Assembly: GCA_963834685.1 (NCBI GenBank)
Contig: CAWICW010000027.1
Coordinates: forward strand, 62,001-126,000
Origin: Palsa-504 sp963834685
GTDB taxonomy: Bacteria; Actinomycetota; Actinomycetes; Streptosporangiales; Streptosporangiaceae
Direction: 5' to 3'
DNA length: 64,000 nucleotides
This document shows positions 16,872-25,294 of the stretch, piece after piece. A program made the position numbers and the translations under genes. The first letter of the stretch is position 1, and every line of letters starts with the position of its first letter. Under the pieces are notes generated by a model, which worked only from the letters and a program-made list of their open reading frames with translations, made no database searches and was not told where the DNA came from.

Positions 16872-17327
16872 ATGATGGAAGGCATGCACGTCGAGGCCAT
16901 CAACATCGGCACCAGCGAGGCGCTGGGTCCGGTCAGCTCGGTCCGCGCCATCGCCGGCCACGGCCTGGCGGGCGACCGCTACTTCTTCCCGGACGGGGCG
17001 GGTTCGGGGGAGGCGCTGACCCTGGTCGAAGCCGAGGCGCTCGAAGACGTGGGTCTCACCGGCGCGCAGTCCCGACGCCAGGTCGTGGTGCGTGGCACCG
17101 GCGTCAACGACCTGGTCGGCAAGCGGTTCCGGATCGGCGACGTCGAGTGCGCGGGAGTCGAGCTCTGCGAGCCGTGCCTTCACCTGCAGAAGCTCACTCG
17201 CCCCGGCATCATCAAGGACCTCATCCACCGCGGCGGTCTCCGGGCGGACATCCTGTCCGGAGGCACGATCAACGTCGGCGACAAGGTTTTTGAAGATCTT
17301 CTTCCGAACGAACCTGCGGATCCGTGA
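16872..17327 (+). CDS. MOSC domain protein
   Basis: 151 residues from ATG 16872 (ATG 16875 and 16884 are also possible). The MOSC beta barrel is recognised from GLAGDRYFF, ALTLVEAEALEDVG, RRQVVVRGTGVNDLVGKRFRIG and the conserved Cys in GVELCEPCLHLQKLT. MOSC proteins carry or transfer sulfur, often towards molybdenum cofactor. A sulfite-oxidase-like molybdoenzyme is present far away at 59673-61406. Probably cotranscribed with the F420-type reductase. Confidence 0.85.
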   Translation: MMEGMHVEAINIGTSEALGPVSSVRAIAGHGLAGDRYFFPDGAGSGEALTLVEAEALEDVGLTGAQSRRQVVVRGTGVNDLVGKRFRIGDVECAGVELCEPCLHLQKLTRPGIIKDLIHRGGLRADILSGGTINVGDKVFEDLLPNEPADP

Positions 17328-17564
17328 CCGGACCCGTCGATCGCTCCGCGTGGCCGGCCCGCGTTAACCCGGCCCGCCGGGCGGCGGCCTCCAGCCGCGC
17401 GGCCTGGGCGGCCAGGTAGCGACGTTCGGGCGATGGCCTCGGCCGGGATCGAACTCGCGCACCCCGTCGGCGCGCTCTCACCACCGGGTCGGAGCCGCCG
17501 GCCTGTCCTCGACATGGCACGATCATTATCCGCTGGCATACATGCCCGACGAGGGAGACGAGCC
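17328..17564. other. Non-coding stretch before DUF427 gene
   Basis: 237 bases. Open frames across it are low complexity and do not match a family; I see no RNA gene or clear terminator. The segment just before 17565 has GGGAG as ribosome site for the DUF427 gene. Confidence 0.4.
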
Positions 17565-18386
17565 ATGAGCGACTATCCGGCCGCGATCACCACGGTGAAC
17601 CATGTCGAGCCGGTGCCGCGGCGCATCCGGGCGTTCCTCGGCGGCGAGCAGGTGCTGGATACCACCCGGGCGCTGTACGTCTGGGAATGGCCGAACTACC
17701 CGCAGTACTACATCCCGCTGGCTGACGTGCGCCAGGATCTGCTGGACCCCGAGGGGCACACCCAGCAGACCGGCCGCGGCGTCGTGGCGCTGCACGGGCT
17801 CCGCGTCGGAGGGCTCCACCGGCCGCGGGCCGCCCGGGTCCTGGCCGACTCGCCCGTGGCCGGGCTAAGCGGCACCGTGCGCTTCAACTGGGCTGCGATG
17901 GACGCCTGGTTCGAGGAGGACGAGGAGGTGTTCGTCCATCCGCGCAGTCCCTACACCCGGGTCGACGCGCTGCGCTCCAACCGGCCGGTCCGCGTGGAGC
18001 GGGACGGGGTCGTGCTGGCCGACGCGGGCTCCTCGGTCATGGTCTTCGAGACCGGGCTGCCCACCCGCTACTACCTGAGCCGCACCGACGTCGACTTCGC
18101 GCACCTGATCCCCGCCGATACCGTGACCGCGTGCCCGTACAAGGGTACGACCAGCGGCTACTGGTCCGTCCGGGCGGGCGGCACGGTGCATCCCGACCTG
18201 GCCTGGAGCTACGACTTCCCGACCCGCCAGCTGCTGCCCATCGCCGGGCTGATCGCCTTCTACAACGAGCAGGTCGACGTCATCCTGGACGGGCAGCGCC
18301 TGGAGCGGCCGCAGACCCACTTCTTCGCGTCCAACCGGGCCCAGGCAGGCGCCCCGGAGCCGGGACGCTCAGGCGGGGACGGATAG
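17565..18386 (+). CDS. DUF427 domain protein (two domains)
   Basis: 273 residues from ATG 17565. Two DUF427-type modules: residues about 20-115 (RRIRAFLGGEQVLDTTRALYVWEW, YIPLADVRQDLL) and about 140-240 (RPVRVERDGVVLADAGSSVMVFETGLPTRYYLSRTDVDFAHL, CPYKGTTSGYWSVR, LAWSYDFPTRQLLPIAGLIAFYNEQVDVILDG). The second has the full consensus including the CPYKG cysteine. The function of DUF427 is not established. It ends 18 bases inside the convergent egtD gene. Confidence 0.88.
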   Translation: MSDYPAAITTVNHVEPVPRRIRAFLGGEQVLDTTRALYVWEWPNYPQYYIPLADVRQDLLDPEGHTQQTGRGVVALHGLRVGGLHRPRAARVLADSPVAGLSGTVRFNWAAMDAWFEEDEEVFVHPRSPYTRVDALRSNRPVRVERDGVVLADAGSSVMVFETGLPTRYYLSRTDVDFAHLIPADTVTACPYKGTTSGYWSVRAGGTVHPDLAWSYDFPTRQLLPIAGLIAFYNEQVDVILDGQRLERPQTHFFASNRAQAGAPEPGRSGGDG

Positions 18387-19343
18387 CGAGAGGCCGAACT
18401 GGACCGCCGAGTCGGTCCACCACGAGTGCATGGCCAAGCCGGCCGCGGCCAGTTCGGCTTCCACTCCGGGGCGGCGGAACTTGGCCGAGACCTCGGTCCG
18501 CATATCCTCCCCGGCGGCGAAGCTGACGGTGAGCCCGATGGCGGGCAGGTGCACGGTCTGACCGGCCAGCGAGCGCAGCCGCATCTCGATCCACTCGGCC
18601 TCGGCGTCCCACACCGCCACGTGCTCGAACTCGTCCGGATCGAAGTCGGCGCCGAGCTCGGTGTTCAGTACCGCGAGGACGTTCTTGTTGAACTCCGCGG
18701 TGACGCCGGAGTCGTCGTCGTACGCGGCGACCAGGACGGCTGGATCCTTGACCAGGTCGGTGCCGAGCAGGAAGAAGTCGCCCGGGCGCAGCTCAGCCCG
18801 GACCTGAGCCAGGAACGCGGTCCGCTGAGCGGGCAGCAGGTTCCCGATCGTGCTGCCCAGGAAGGCCACGAGCCGAGGGGCGGGCGCGTCGCCGTCGGCC
18901 GGGAACCCCAGATGCTCCTCGAAGTCGGAGACCACGGCGCGTACCGCCAGGCCGGGGTACTCGGCGGACAGCGCGGCCCCCGCAGCGACCAGGGCCGGCT
19001 CGCTGACGTCCACCGGTACGTAGCAGCGCAGCGTGCCCGCCGCGCGCAGCGCGTCCAGCAGCAGCCGGGTCTTGTCCGAGGACCCCGAGCCGAGCTCGAC
19101 GAGCGTCCGGGCCCCCGTCTGCGCGGCGATCTCGGCCGCGGTGACATGCAGGATCTCCCGTTCGGCGCGGGTCGGGTAGTACTCGCGCAGCTCGGTGATC
19201 TTGTCGAACAGCGCGCTGCCCTGCGCGTCGTAGAACCACTTGGGCGGCAGCGATTTCGGGTCCGACGCGAGCCCGCGGCGCGCGTCGGCGCGGAGCGATT
19301 CGGCGAGGAAGCCGGGCGGCAGCCGGCGGTCAAGTGAGATCAA
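18369..19343 (-). CDS. egtD: L-histidine N(alpha)-methyltransferase EgtD
   Basis: 324 residues, the family length. It trimethylates histidine to hercynine with SAM, the first step of ergothioneine synthesis. Key features: KSLPPKWFYDAQGSALFDKITELREYYPTRAE, SAM motif LVELGSGSSDKTRLLLDAL, and AFLGSTIGNLLPAQRTAFL with the amine-binding Asn. The C-terminal LRSLAGQTVHLPAIGLTVSFAAGEDMRTEVSAKF contributes to the histidine site. Last gene of egtABCD; it overlaps egtC by 14 bases. Confidence 0.95.
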   Translation of the reverse strand: MISLDRRLPPGFLAESLRADARRGLASDPKSLPPKWFYDAQGSALFDKITELREYYPTRAEREILHVTAAEIAAQTGARTLVELGSGSSDKTRLLLDALRAAGTLRCYVPVDVSEPALVAAGAALSAEYPGLAVRAVVSDFEEHLGFPADGDAPAPRLVAFLGSTIGNLLPAQRTAFLAQVRAELRPGDFFLLGTDLVKDPAVLVAAYDDDSGVTAEFNKNVLAVLNTELGADFDPDEFEHVAVWDAEAEWIEMRLRSLAGQTVHLPAIGLTVSFAAGEDMRTEVSAKFRRPGVEAELAAAGLAMHSWWTDSAVQFGLSLSVPA

Positions 19344-20178
19344 CGGATCGCGATCCTTTCATCCGAGGGTCTTGGGCATCAGGGATGACGGGAGTCTCGT
19401 GGGCGGTCGTGACGCCCGCGATGATGGAGTTCAGGGCGGACAGCCGCGTCACGCTGACCTGCTCTGGCGTGGCGGTGACCAGTGAGCCGTCGCGCGGGAT
19501 CTCGATCCAGCCGGCCTCGTCGTCGCCGGGCTCCGAGGCGACGGTGACGCGGCCCGGCTCCTGCCGGTAGTACAGGGTGTGCCCGGCGGTGGTGGCCGCG
19601 ATCACCCGACCGTCGGTGAGCAGGAAGTTGAACCGGCCGGTCACGCCCGCGGCGCACAGCGCTTCGGCGGTGCCGGCCAGGGCCTCGGCCAGCGTCAGGC
19701 CCCGCCGGAGGCGGTTCAGCACCAGCGCCCACAGCAGCGCCGAGTCGACCCGGGCCTCCAGTTCGAGCAGCGCTATGCCCGGCAGCGCCGCGGCGAGCGC
19801 CGCGGTGGACTCCGGCCAGCCGTTGACCGCGCCGTTGTGGCTGAACAGCCACCGGCCATGCTTGAACGGCGCGGCCGCCGCCGGGCCGTGGCTGGTTCTC
19901 GGCGTCGCATTCCGGATGGCCGCGAGCATCGCGCTCGCCCGGGTCACCCCGGCAACCTCGGCGAAGGACCCGTCCGTCCAGATGGGCATCGCCTGCCGGT
20001 ACCGGACCGGGTCAACGTCATCGGCCGGGTACCAGCCCACCCCGAACCCGTCCGCGTTGATCGCCCCTGGCCCTTGCCGTCGCGGCGCCCAGGCCTGCCG
20101 GTACAGCCCGTGCGGCGGGTCGATGATGACTGAACGCAGGGTGGCCGGCGGTCCGAGATAGGCTAGGTGCCTGCACAT
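19330..20178 (-). CDS. egtC: Ergothioneine biosynthesis amidohydrolase EgtC
   Basis: 282 residues from ATG 20178. A class II glutamine amidotransferase (Ntn) fold: MCRHLAYLG exposes Cys2 as nucleophile after Met removal. NADGFGVGWY, IRNATPRTSHGPAAAAPF and HNGAVNGW are the amidase-site motifs. EgtC removes the gamma-glutamyl group from hercynyl-gamma-glutamylcysteine sulfoxide. A far longer frame continues upstream, but over egtB in antisense-like composition. The stop/start junction with egtB is TGATG (one shared base). Confidence 0.95.
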   Translation of the reverse strand: MCRHLAYLGPPATLRSVIIDPPHGLYRQAWAPRRQGPGAINADGFGVGWYPADDVDPVRYRQAMPIWTDGSFAEVAGVTRASAMLAAIRNATPRTSHGPAAAAPFKHGRWLFSHNGAVNGWPESTAALAAALPGIALLELEARVDSALLWALVLNRLRRGLTLAEALAGTAEALCAAGVTGRFNFLLTDGRVIAATTAGHTLYYRQEPGRVTVASEPGDDEAGWIEIPRDGSLVTATPEQVSVTRLSALNSIIAGVTTAHETPVIPDAQDPRMKGSRSVDLT

Positions 20179-21539
20179 CAGGCGGTCTCCGGCGCCCCGG
20201 ACCGCGCGGTGCGGAAGCCGGAGAAGATCTGCCGCCGGATCGGGTAGTCCCAGTTGCGGAACGTGCCCCGGCAGGCCACCGCGCTGACCGCGAACGACCC
20301 GCCGCGGAGCACCTTGTACTCCGGACCGAAGAACACCTCGGAGTACTCCCGGTAGGGCCAGGCGCTGAACCCCGGATACGGGCCGAAGTCCGAACTGGTC
20401 CACTCCCAGACGTCCCCGATCAGCTGCCGGGCCCCGCACGGCGCCGCTCCGACGGGGTACGAGCCGGCCGGCGCGGGCCGCAGGAACTGCTGGCCGAGGT
20501 TGGCGTGCGCCGCCTCCGGCTCCGCGTTGCCCCACGGGAACCGCCGAGACAGCCCGGTCGCTGGGTCGAACCGGGCCGCCTTCTCCCACTCCGCCTCGGT
20601 CGGCAGCCTCCGCCCCGCCCAGCGGGCGTACGCGTCGGCCTCGTACCAGCACACGTGCAGCACCGGTTCTTCCGGTCGTACGGGTTCGACCTGGCCGAAG
20701 ACCCTGCGGACCCACTGCCCGCCGTCCCGGCTCCAGTACAGCGGCGCGAATAGCCCGGCCCGCTGCCGGTGCTCCCAGCCCGCGGCGGTCCACCAGCGCG
20801 GGTCGTCGTATCCGCCGTCGGCGATGAACTCGGCATACGCGCCGCAGGTCACCGGCGTGGTGTCGAGGAAGAACGGGGCCACGTCCACCGCGTGCGCGGG
20901 CCGCTCGTTGTCCAGCGCCCACGGCTCGGTAGAGGTGCCCATGGTGAACGGGCCGCCCGGCACCAGGACCTCGGGCGGCAGCCGCAGCGCGTCCGCGGGG
21001 GCGGGGCCCGGCGCGGCGGCGGCGAGCACCGGGCCTCCCGCCCGGATCTGGTGGGTGATCAGCATCGTTTCGTCGTGCTGCACCTCATGCTGGGCGATCA
21101 TGCCGAACGCGAACCCGTCACCCAGCAGCCGCGCACCCCCGTGTTCAAGACCCCCGTGTTCAAAATCACTGAACCGGGCCCCCTCCAGCAGGTCGAGCAC
21201 CCGGCCCCGTACCTCATGGCCGTAGGCACGCGCCTGCGCGGGCGGCAGCAGCGGCAGCGTCGGGCGTTCGGAGCGGGGGTGCTCGAACGCGTCGTAGAGC
21301 GGGTCGATCTCCGGGTGCAGGGGCTCGCGCCCGCCAACCTCGCGCAGCAGCCAGAGTTCTTCCTGGTTGGCGATGTGGGCCAGGTCCCAGACCAGCGGGG
21401 ACATCAGCGGCGAGTGCTGTCTGACCAGGTCGGCCTCGTCCACGCTATCGGTGAGCAGCGCGGTCCGCTGCCGCGCGCCAGTCAGTTCCCTCGCGATCAC
21501 CCCGCGTAGGAATTCCGGGTCGAGCTGGGCCTCCGTCAT
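20178..21539 (-). CDS. egtB: Iron-dependent sulfoxide synthase EgtB
   Basis: 453 residues. Joins gamma-glutamylcysteine (or cysteine) to hercynine with O2. The N-terminal DinB-like domain supplies the three His iron ligands: His in WDLAHIANQEELWLL and the HxxxH pair in IAQHEVQHDETML. The C-terminal FGE-sulfatase domain follows (VPGGPFTMGTSTEPWALDNERPAHAVDV, RRLPTEAEWEKAARFD, GDVWEWTSSDF, RGGSFAV). A five-residue duplication (FEHGGLEHGG) comes from a 15-base tandem repeat near 21140-21170. Start ATG overlaps the egtA stop. Confidence 0.95.
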   Translation of the reverse strand: MTEAQLDPEFLRGVIARELTGARQRTALLTDSVDEADLVRQHSPLMSPLVWDLAHIANQEELWLLREVGGREPLHPEIDPLYDAFEHPRSERPTLPLLPPAQARAYGHEVRGRVLDLLEGARFSDFEHGGLEHGGARLLGDGFAFGMIAQHEVQHDETMLITHQIRAGGPVLAAAAPGPAPADALRLPPEVLVPGGPFTMGTSTEPWALDNERPAHAVDVAPFFLDTTPVTCGAYAEFIADGGYDDPRWWTAAGWEHRQRAGLFAPLYWSRDGGQWVRRVFGQVEPVRPEEPVLHVCWYEADAYARWAGRRLPTEAEWEKAARFDPATGLSRRFPWGNAEPEAAHANLGQQFLRPAPAGSYPVGAAPCGARQLIGDVWEWTSSDFGPYPGFSAWPYREYSEVFFGPEYKVLRGGSFAVSAVACRGTFRNWDYPIRRQIFSGFRTARSGAPETA

Positions 21540-22861
21540 GACACTCCGTCCAGTTGGTCATTGGCAGGACATCGGTCTTGCAGTACGTATCGCTCGGTGA
21601 AGTCAGCCACCGCCTGGCGGATCGGGGCGGGGGCGCCCGCCCGGACCAGCGCCGCATCGGCGGCCTCGAAGCACTGCTTGGCGGCCCGGCTGAGGTGCGG
21701 GTCGGCCGGGCCGGACCGGGCCGCGCGCAGCCACGGGTCGTCGGCTTCGGATCGCGGGCCCGGGTCGTGTTCATTTCCGGCCCACACCGGCTCGGCGGCG
21801 GCCAGCGCGGCATCCGCCGCGCGCTCGTCGTCGCCCAGGGCCGTGACCACGGCCGCGGGCACGATCCAGCCGTCGTCCGGCTGCGCGTCGATCATGCGCA
21901 GTTCCATGTGCCCACGCGGGCGGACCGGCGGGAACAGGGTGGACAGGTGGTAGTCCAGGTCTTCCGGGGTAGGCGCCCGCAGCGTTCCGGCCCCGCCGTC
22001 CCGCACCCAGTCCCGGAAGGTCAGCCCGGGCGGCGCGGTCCAGTCGGCGGAGCCGGGCTCGCGGACGCACATCAGCTCGGCGTCCAGGGCGTAGGCCGCC
22101 CACGCGTCGCGCGGGTCTCCGTCGGCGGCCGGCGCCCGGGTCCGGCCCGGGTCCATATTGGCCCACACCTGCTGGCGGCCCGAGCGCCAGCCGGTGGGCC
22201 GGCCGCCGCGCAGCGGCGAGTTGGCGAACGCCGACACCAGCACCGGCCCGATCGCGTGCAGCAGCCGCCAGCGCGACCGGTACCCGGATTCACCCGTGCC
22301 GTCGTCGCCCGCGTCCAGGCAGACCTGGACCGACGCGGTGCCGCACATCATCTGGCGGCCCCACGGGCCGTCACGGTCGAAGAATTTCTCCATGGCCGCG
22401 TACCGCGGCAGGTCCACCACGCGCCGGGGCGGGCGTAGCGGATCAAGGCCGTAGCCGCAGAGTTCCAGGCCGGCCGCCGCGGCCGCGTCACGCAGGGCGG
22501 TCAGGTCCCGCCCGGTCACCTCTACCAGCTCACCGAGCGTGGCCGCGGGCGCCGAGCTCAGCTCAAGCTGCCCGCCAGGCTCCACCGTCAGGGTCGCACC
22601 CGAGGGAAGAGCAGGAACCTGATACCGAACGATACGGTGTTCGTGACCCGGGTAGCCCTGCTTGCTGGCCGGGGTATCGGCCCCAAAGGGGGCCAGGGCG
22701 GCGGCTACCTGTTCCGCCCGGACCGGCTGCGCTGGATCGCGGGGATCGCGGACCAGCCACTCGAGTTCGACGCCCACCCGCTCCGGCGGGCCGGTCTTGA
22801 AGGCGATCCCGTGAACGTGGGCCTCGGCGTCCGTCTCCGTGAAGCGCGCCCCCTTGATCAC
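21536..22861 (-). CDS. egtA: Glutamate--cysteine ligase EgtA
   Basis: 441 residues from GTG 22861. GCS2-type ligase making gamma-glutamylcysteine: RVGVELEWLVRD, LTVEPGGQLELSSAPAATLGELV, FDRDGPWGRQMMCGTASVQVCLDAGD, ANSPLRGGRPTGWRSGRQQVWANMD and HMELRMIDAQPDDGW are the nucleotide and glutamate-site motifs. The open frame continues to 23182, but that part is antisense to steA and non-coding. A TAGTGT hexamer seven bases before the GTG suggests a leaderless transcript. First gene of egtABCD. Confidence 0.93.
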   Translation of the reverse strand: MIKGARFTETDAEAHVHGIAFKTGPPERVGVELEWLVRDPRDPAQPVRAEQVAAALAPFGADTPASKQGYPGHEHRIVRYQVPALPSGATLTVEPGGQLELSSAPAATLGELVEVTGRDLTALRDAAAAAGLELCGYGLDPLRPPRRVVDLPRYAAMEKFFDRDGPWGRQMMCGTASVQVCLDAGDDGTGESGYRSRWRLLHAIGPVLVSAFANSPLRGGRPTGWRSGRQQVWANMDPGRTRAPAADGDPRDAWAAYALDAELMCVREPGSADWTAPPGLTFRDWVRDGGAGTLRAPTPEDLDYHLSTLFPPVRPRGHMELRMIDAQPDDGWIVPAAVVTALGDDERAADAALAAAEPVWAGNEHDPGPRSEADDPWLRAARSGPADPHLSRAAKQCFEAADAALVRAGAPAPIRQAVADFTERYVLQDRCPANDQLDGVS

Positions 22862-22894
22862 GATTTCAACACTACCCGATGGGTCTGACAAAAC

Positions 22895-22913
22895 CGGGGA
22901 GCCCTGCTCCCCG
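22895..22913. promoter_or_regulatory. GC hairpin/palindrome between egtA and steA
   Basis: CGGGGAGC and GCTCCCCG form a perfect 8-bp inverted repeat around CCT in the divergent egtA/steA region, about 35 bases upstream of the egtA start. It could be an operator or a structural element. No regulator of ergothioneine genes can be named from it. Confidence 0.3.
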
Positions 22914-23048
22914 CTGGATCTCAGGTTGAGGTGGTACCGTGCAACACACCCTGCGTGATCGGCGGTGACGATCAGTCGCAGGATCCATGACACGCCGTGA
23001 GCGCCAACGGGGCCGTTCGCGCGGTCGGCTCTGGCAGGATGGACTCCG

Positions 23049-24227
23049 ATGAAGTTGCCGTCCGTGATTCCGCCGGTGTTCCGGGGTCGGGCTGTGGAGC
23101 CACCCGGCATCGTCGCCGTGGCGCGTGTGGACCGCGCCACGAAGATCATCACCAAGCGGCTCAATCCGGGCGAGATCGCCATTATCGATCATTCCGACCT
23201 GGACCGGGTGAGCGCCGAGGAGCTGATCAGGCGGAAGATCGCGGCCGTCGTCAACGTCTCGATGAGCATCACCGGAAGGTACCCGAACCTTGGTCCGCAG
23301 CTGCTGCTCGACGCCGATATCCCGGTCATCGACGGGGTTGGCCCGGACGTGATGGTCCGGGTCGCCGACGGCGCGGTGGTGCGGCTGGACGAGGAGACGC
23401 TGTATCTCGGTGACCAGGTCGTGGCCAAGGGGACGCCGCTGACCCGGGAGTCGATCGAGGCGGCGTTGACCGAGGCCCGGTCCCTGGTGGCCGTGCAGAT
23501 CGAGTCGTTCGCCGCGAACACGCTGGAGTTCCTCCGACGTGAGCATGCTCTGCTCACCGACGGCATCCCGGCTCCCCAGATGGAGACGGACATGGCCGGG
23601 CGGCACGTGCTGGTCGTGGTGCGCGGCTACCACTACCGCGAGGACCTGGCCGCCCTGCGGCCCTACATCCGCGAGTACAAGCCGGTCATGGTGGCCGTGG
23701 ACGGCGGCGCGGACGCCCTGATCGAGGCCGGTTACCTGCCCGACGCCATCTTCGGCGACATGGACTCGGTATCTGACGAGGCGCTGTGCTCCGGCGCGGA
23801 GCTCATCGTGCACGCCTACCCGGACGGCCGCGCGCCGGGGCTGGCCCGGGTACACGAGCTCGGCCTGGACGCGGTCACCTGCCCCGCGCCGGGGACTAGC
23901 GAGGACATCGCGTTGCTGGTGGCCGACGCCAAGGGCGCGAGCCTGATCGCCGTGGTGGGCACCCACCACACGCTGGAGGAGTTTCTCGACAAGGGCCGGC
24001 CGGGCATGTCGAGTACCTTCATCACGCACCTGCGGGTCGCCGGGAAGCTGGTCAACGCCCGTGGCGTGCACCAGCTGTACCAGAGCCGGATCTCCGGCTG
24101 GTCGCTGCTCGTGCTGGTGCTGGCCGCGGCCGTGACCGTGCTCGTGGCCGTGCTGTTCTCGCCGGCCGAACCCGTCCTGGCCCGGTACTTCGAAGCGACC
24201 TGGCACTCCTTTATCGGAAGACTCTAG
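23049..24227 (+). CDS. steA: SteA-like cytokinetic/septation protein
   Basis: 392 residues. SteA family: an N-terminal thiamin pyrophosphokinase-like domain (IVAVARVDRATKIITKRLNPGEIAII, VNVSMSITGRYPNLGP, VVVRGYHYREDLAAL, VAVDGGADALIEAGYLPDAIFGDMDSV) followed by a single membrane helix near residues 350-372 (SLLVLVLAAAVTVLVAVLF). In Corynebacterium SteA and SteB interact at the division site and affect peptidoglycan hydrolysis. It is Rv1697-like, and in mycobacteria the gene directly follows recN; here it is 18.7 kb away. The steB start overlaps its stop. Confidence 0.88.
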   Translation: MKLPSVIPPVFRGRAVEPPGIVAVARVDRATKIITKRLNPGEIAIIDHSDLDRVSAEELIRRKIAAVVNVSMSITGRYPNLGPQLLLDADIPVIDGVGPDVMVRVADGAVVRLDEETLYLGDQVVAKGTPLTRESIEAALTEARSLVAVQIESFAANTLEFLRREHALLTDGIPAPQMETDMAGRHVLVVVRGYHYREDLAALRPYIREYKPVMVAVDGGADALIEAGYLPDAIFGDMDSVSDEALCSGAELIVHAYPDGRAPGLARVHELGLDAVTCPAPGTSEDIALLVADAKGASLIAVVGTHHTLEEFLDKGRPGMSSTFITHLRVAGKLVNARGVHQLYQSRISGWSLLVLVLAAAVTVLVAVLFSPAEPVLARYFEATWHSFIGRL

Positions 24228-25294
24228 TGATCGACTTTCGCTACCACCTGGTGTCCATCGTGGCGGTGTTCCTCGCCCTGGCCATCGGAATCGTGCTCGG
24301 CTCCACCGAACTACAGGGGCCCACATATAACCTGCTCAATCAGACCACCGCCAAGCTGCAGAACGAGTACGACCAGGCGAGCAGCCAGCGTGACGCGGCC
24401 CAGCAGCAGGCCGACCTCGGCGAGAACTACGCCCAGGCGGTCGAGCCGGTGGTGCTGCACAACCTGCTGGCGGGCCAGCGGCTGCTGATCATCACCGAGC
24501 CCGGCGCTCCGGCCTCGGTGGTCACCGCGATCAGCAACGCCGCGACGCAGGACGCGGGCGCCACGGTCACCGGGCAGATCGCGTTGCAGTCCAAGTTCTT
24601 CGACAACAGCGACACCACGCTGGACAGCCTGAACCAGATCAACGTGGCCATGTCGCAGGCCGACAATATCGTGCTGAACACCGGCACGCCGTACCAGCAG
24701 CAGGCCGCGCAGGTGATCGCCAGCGAGATCCTCACCCGGGCGTCGGGATCGTCGGCCGCCCAGGCTAGCGGCCAGCCGAGCACCAGCCCGTCGGCGGGCG
24801 CCCTGCAGGACACCAACGCGCAGACCATGCTCGAGGCGTACGCCAACGAGGGGTTCCTGACCATCAGCGGGCAGCCCTCGGCGCCGGCCACGCTGGCCCT
24901 GATCGTGACCCCGCAGACCGCTCCGTCGGACGGCAGCGCGGATCCGCTTGACCAGCTCCTGGTCCCCGTGGCCGAGGAACTGGCCGCGAATAGCTCAGCC
25001 ACCGTGGTGGCAGGCGTCTCGGCGGACTCGGGGCCGGGCAGCCCGATCGCCGTGCTGCGCGCGAGCAGCGCGGCCAGCAAGGTTTCCACCGTCGATGACG
25101 CCGACTTCGTGGCCGGGCAGAGCGTAGTGATCCAGGCGCTGGCGACGCAGCTTAACGGCGGCAATCCGGGCAGCTACGGGTTCGCCAACGGCGCCAGCGC
25201 CGTCGGGCCGAGCCCCGCGCCCACGGCTACGCCCAGTTCGAGCGCGTCCCCGTCCGCGACGGCCACCCCGACGAGTAAGAAACCGAAGAAGTGA
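24227..25294 (+). CDS. steB: SteB/MctB-like envelope protein
   Basis: 355 residues from GTG 24227. One N-terminal membrane helix (FRYHLVSIVAVFLALAIGIVLGSTEL) followed by a coiled-coil-like Gln-rich section (LLNQTTAKLQNEYDQASSQRDAAQQQ) and an extracytoplasmic domain. The C-terminal 35 residues are Ser/Thr/Pro-rich, and it ends SKKPKK. It belongs to the Rv1698 family, often labelled copper transporter (MctB), and to SteB, the partner of SteA in division. The gene order supports the SteA partner role. Confidence 0.85.
   Translation: MIDFRYHLVSIVAVFLALAIGIVLGSTELQGPTYNLLNQTTAKLQNEYDQASSQRDAAQQQADLGENYAQAVEPVVLHNLLAGQRLLIITEPGAPASVVTAISNAATQDAGATVTGQIALQSKFFDNSDTTLDSLNQINVAMSQADNIVLNTGTPYQQQAAQVIASEILTRASGSSAAQASGQPSTSPSAGALQDTNAQTMLEAYANEGFLTISGQPSAPATLALIVTPQTAPSDGSADPLDQLLVPVAEELAANSSATVVAGVSADSGPGSPIAVLRASSAASKVSTVDDADFVAGQSVVIQALATQLNGGNPGSYGFANGASAVGPSPAPTATPSSSASPSATATPTSKKPKK

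Noticed and set aside
24227..25294. Copper transporter label for steB
   Set aside because: The one-helix topology and the steA neighbour favour an envelope/division partner role; the metal-transport name comes from mycobacterial MctB and no metal motif is visible.
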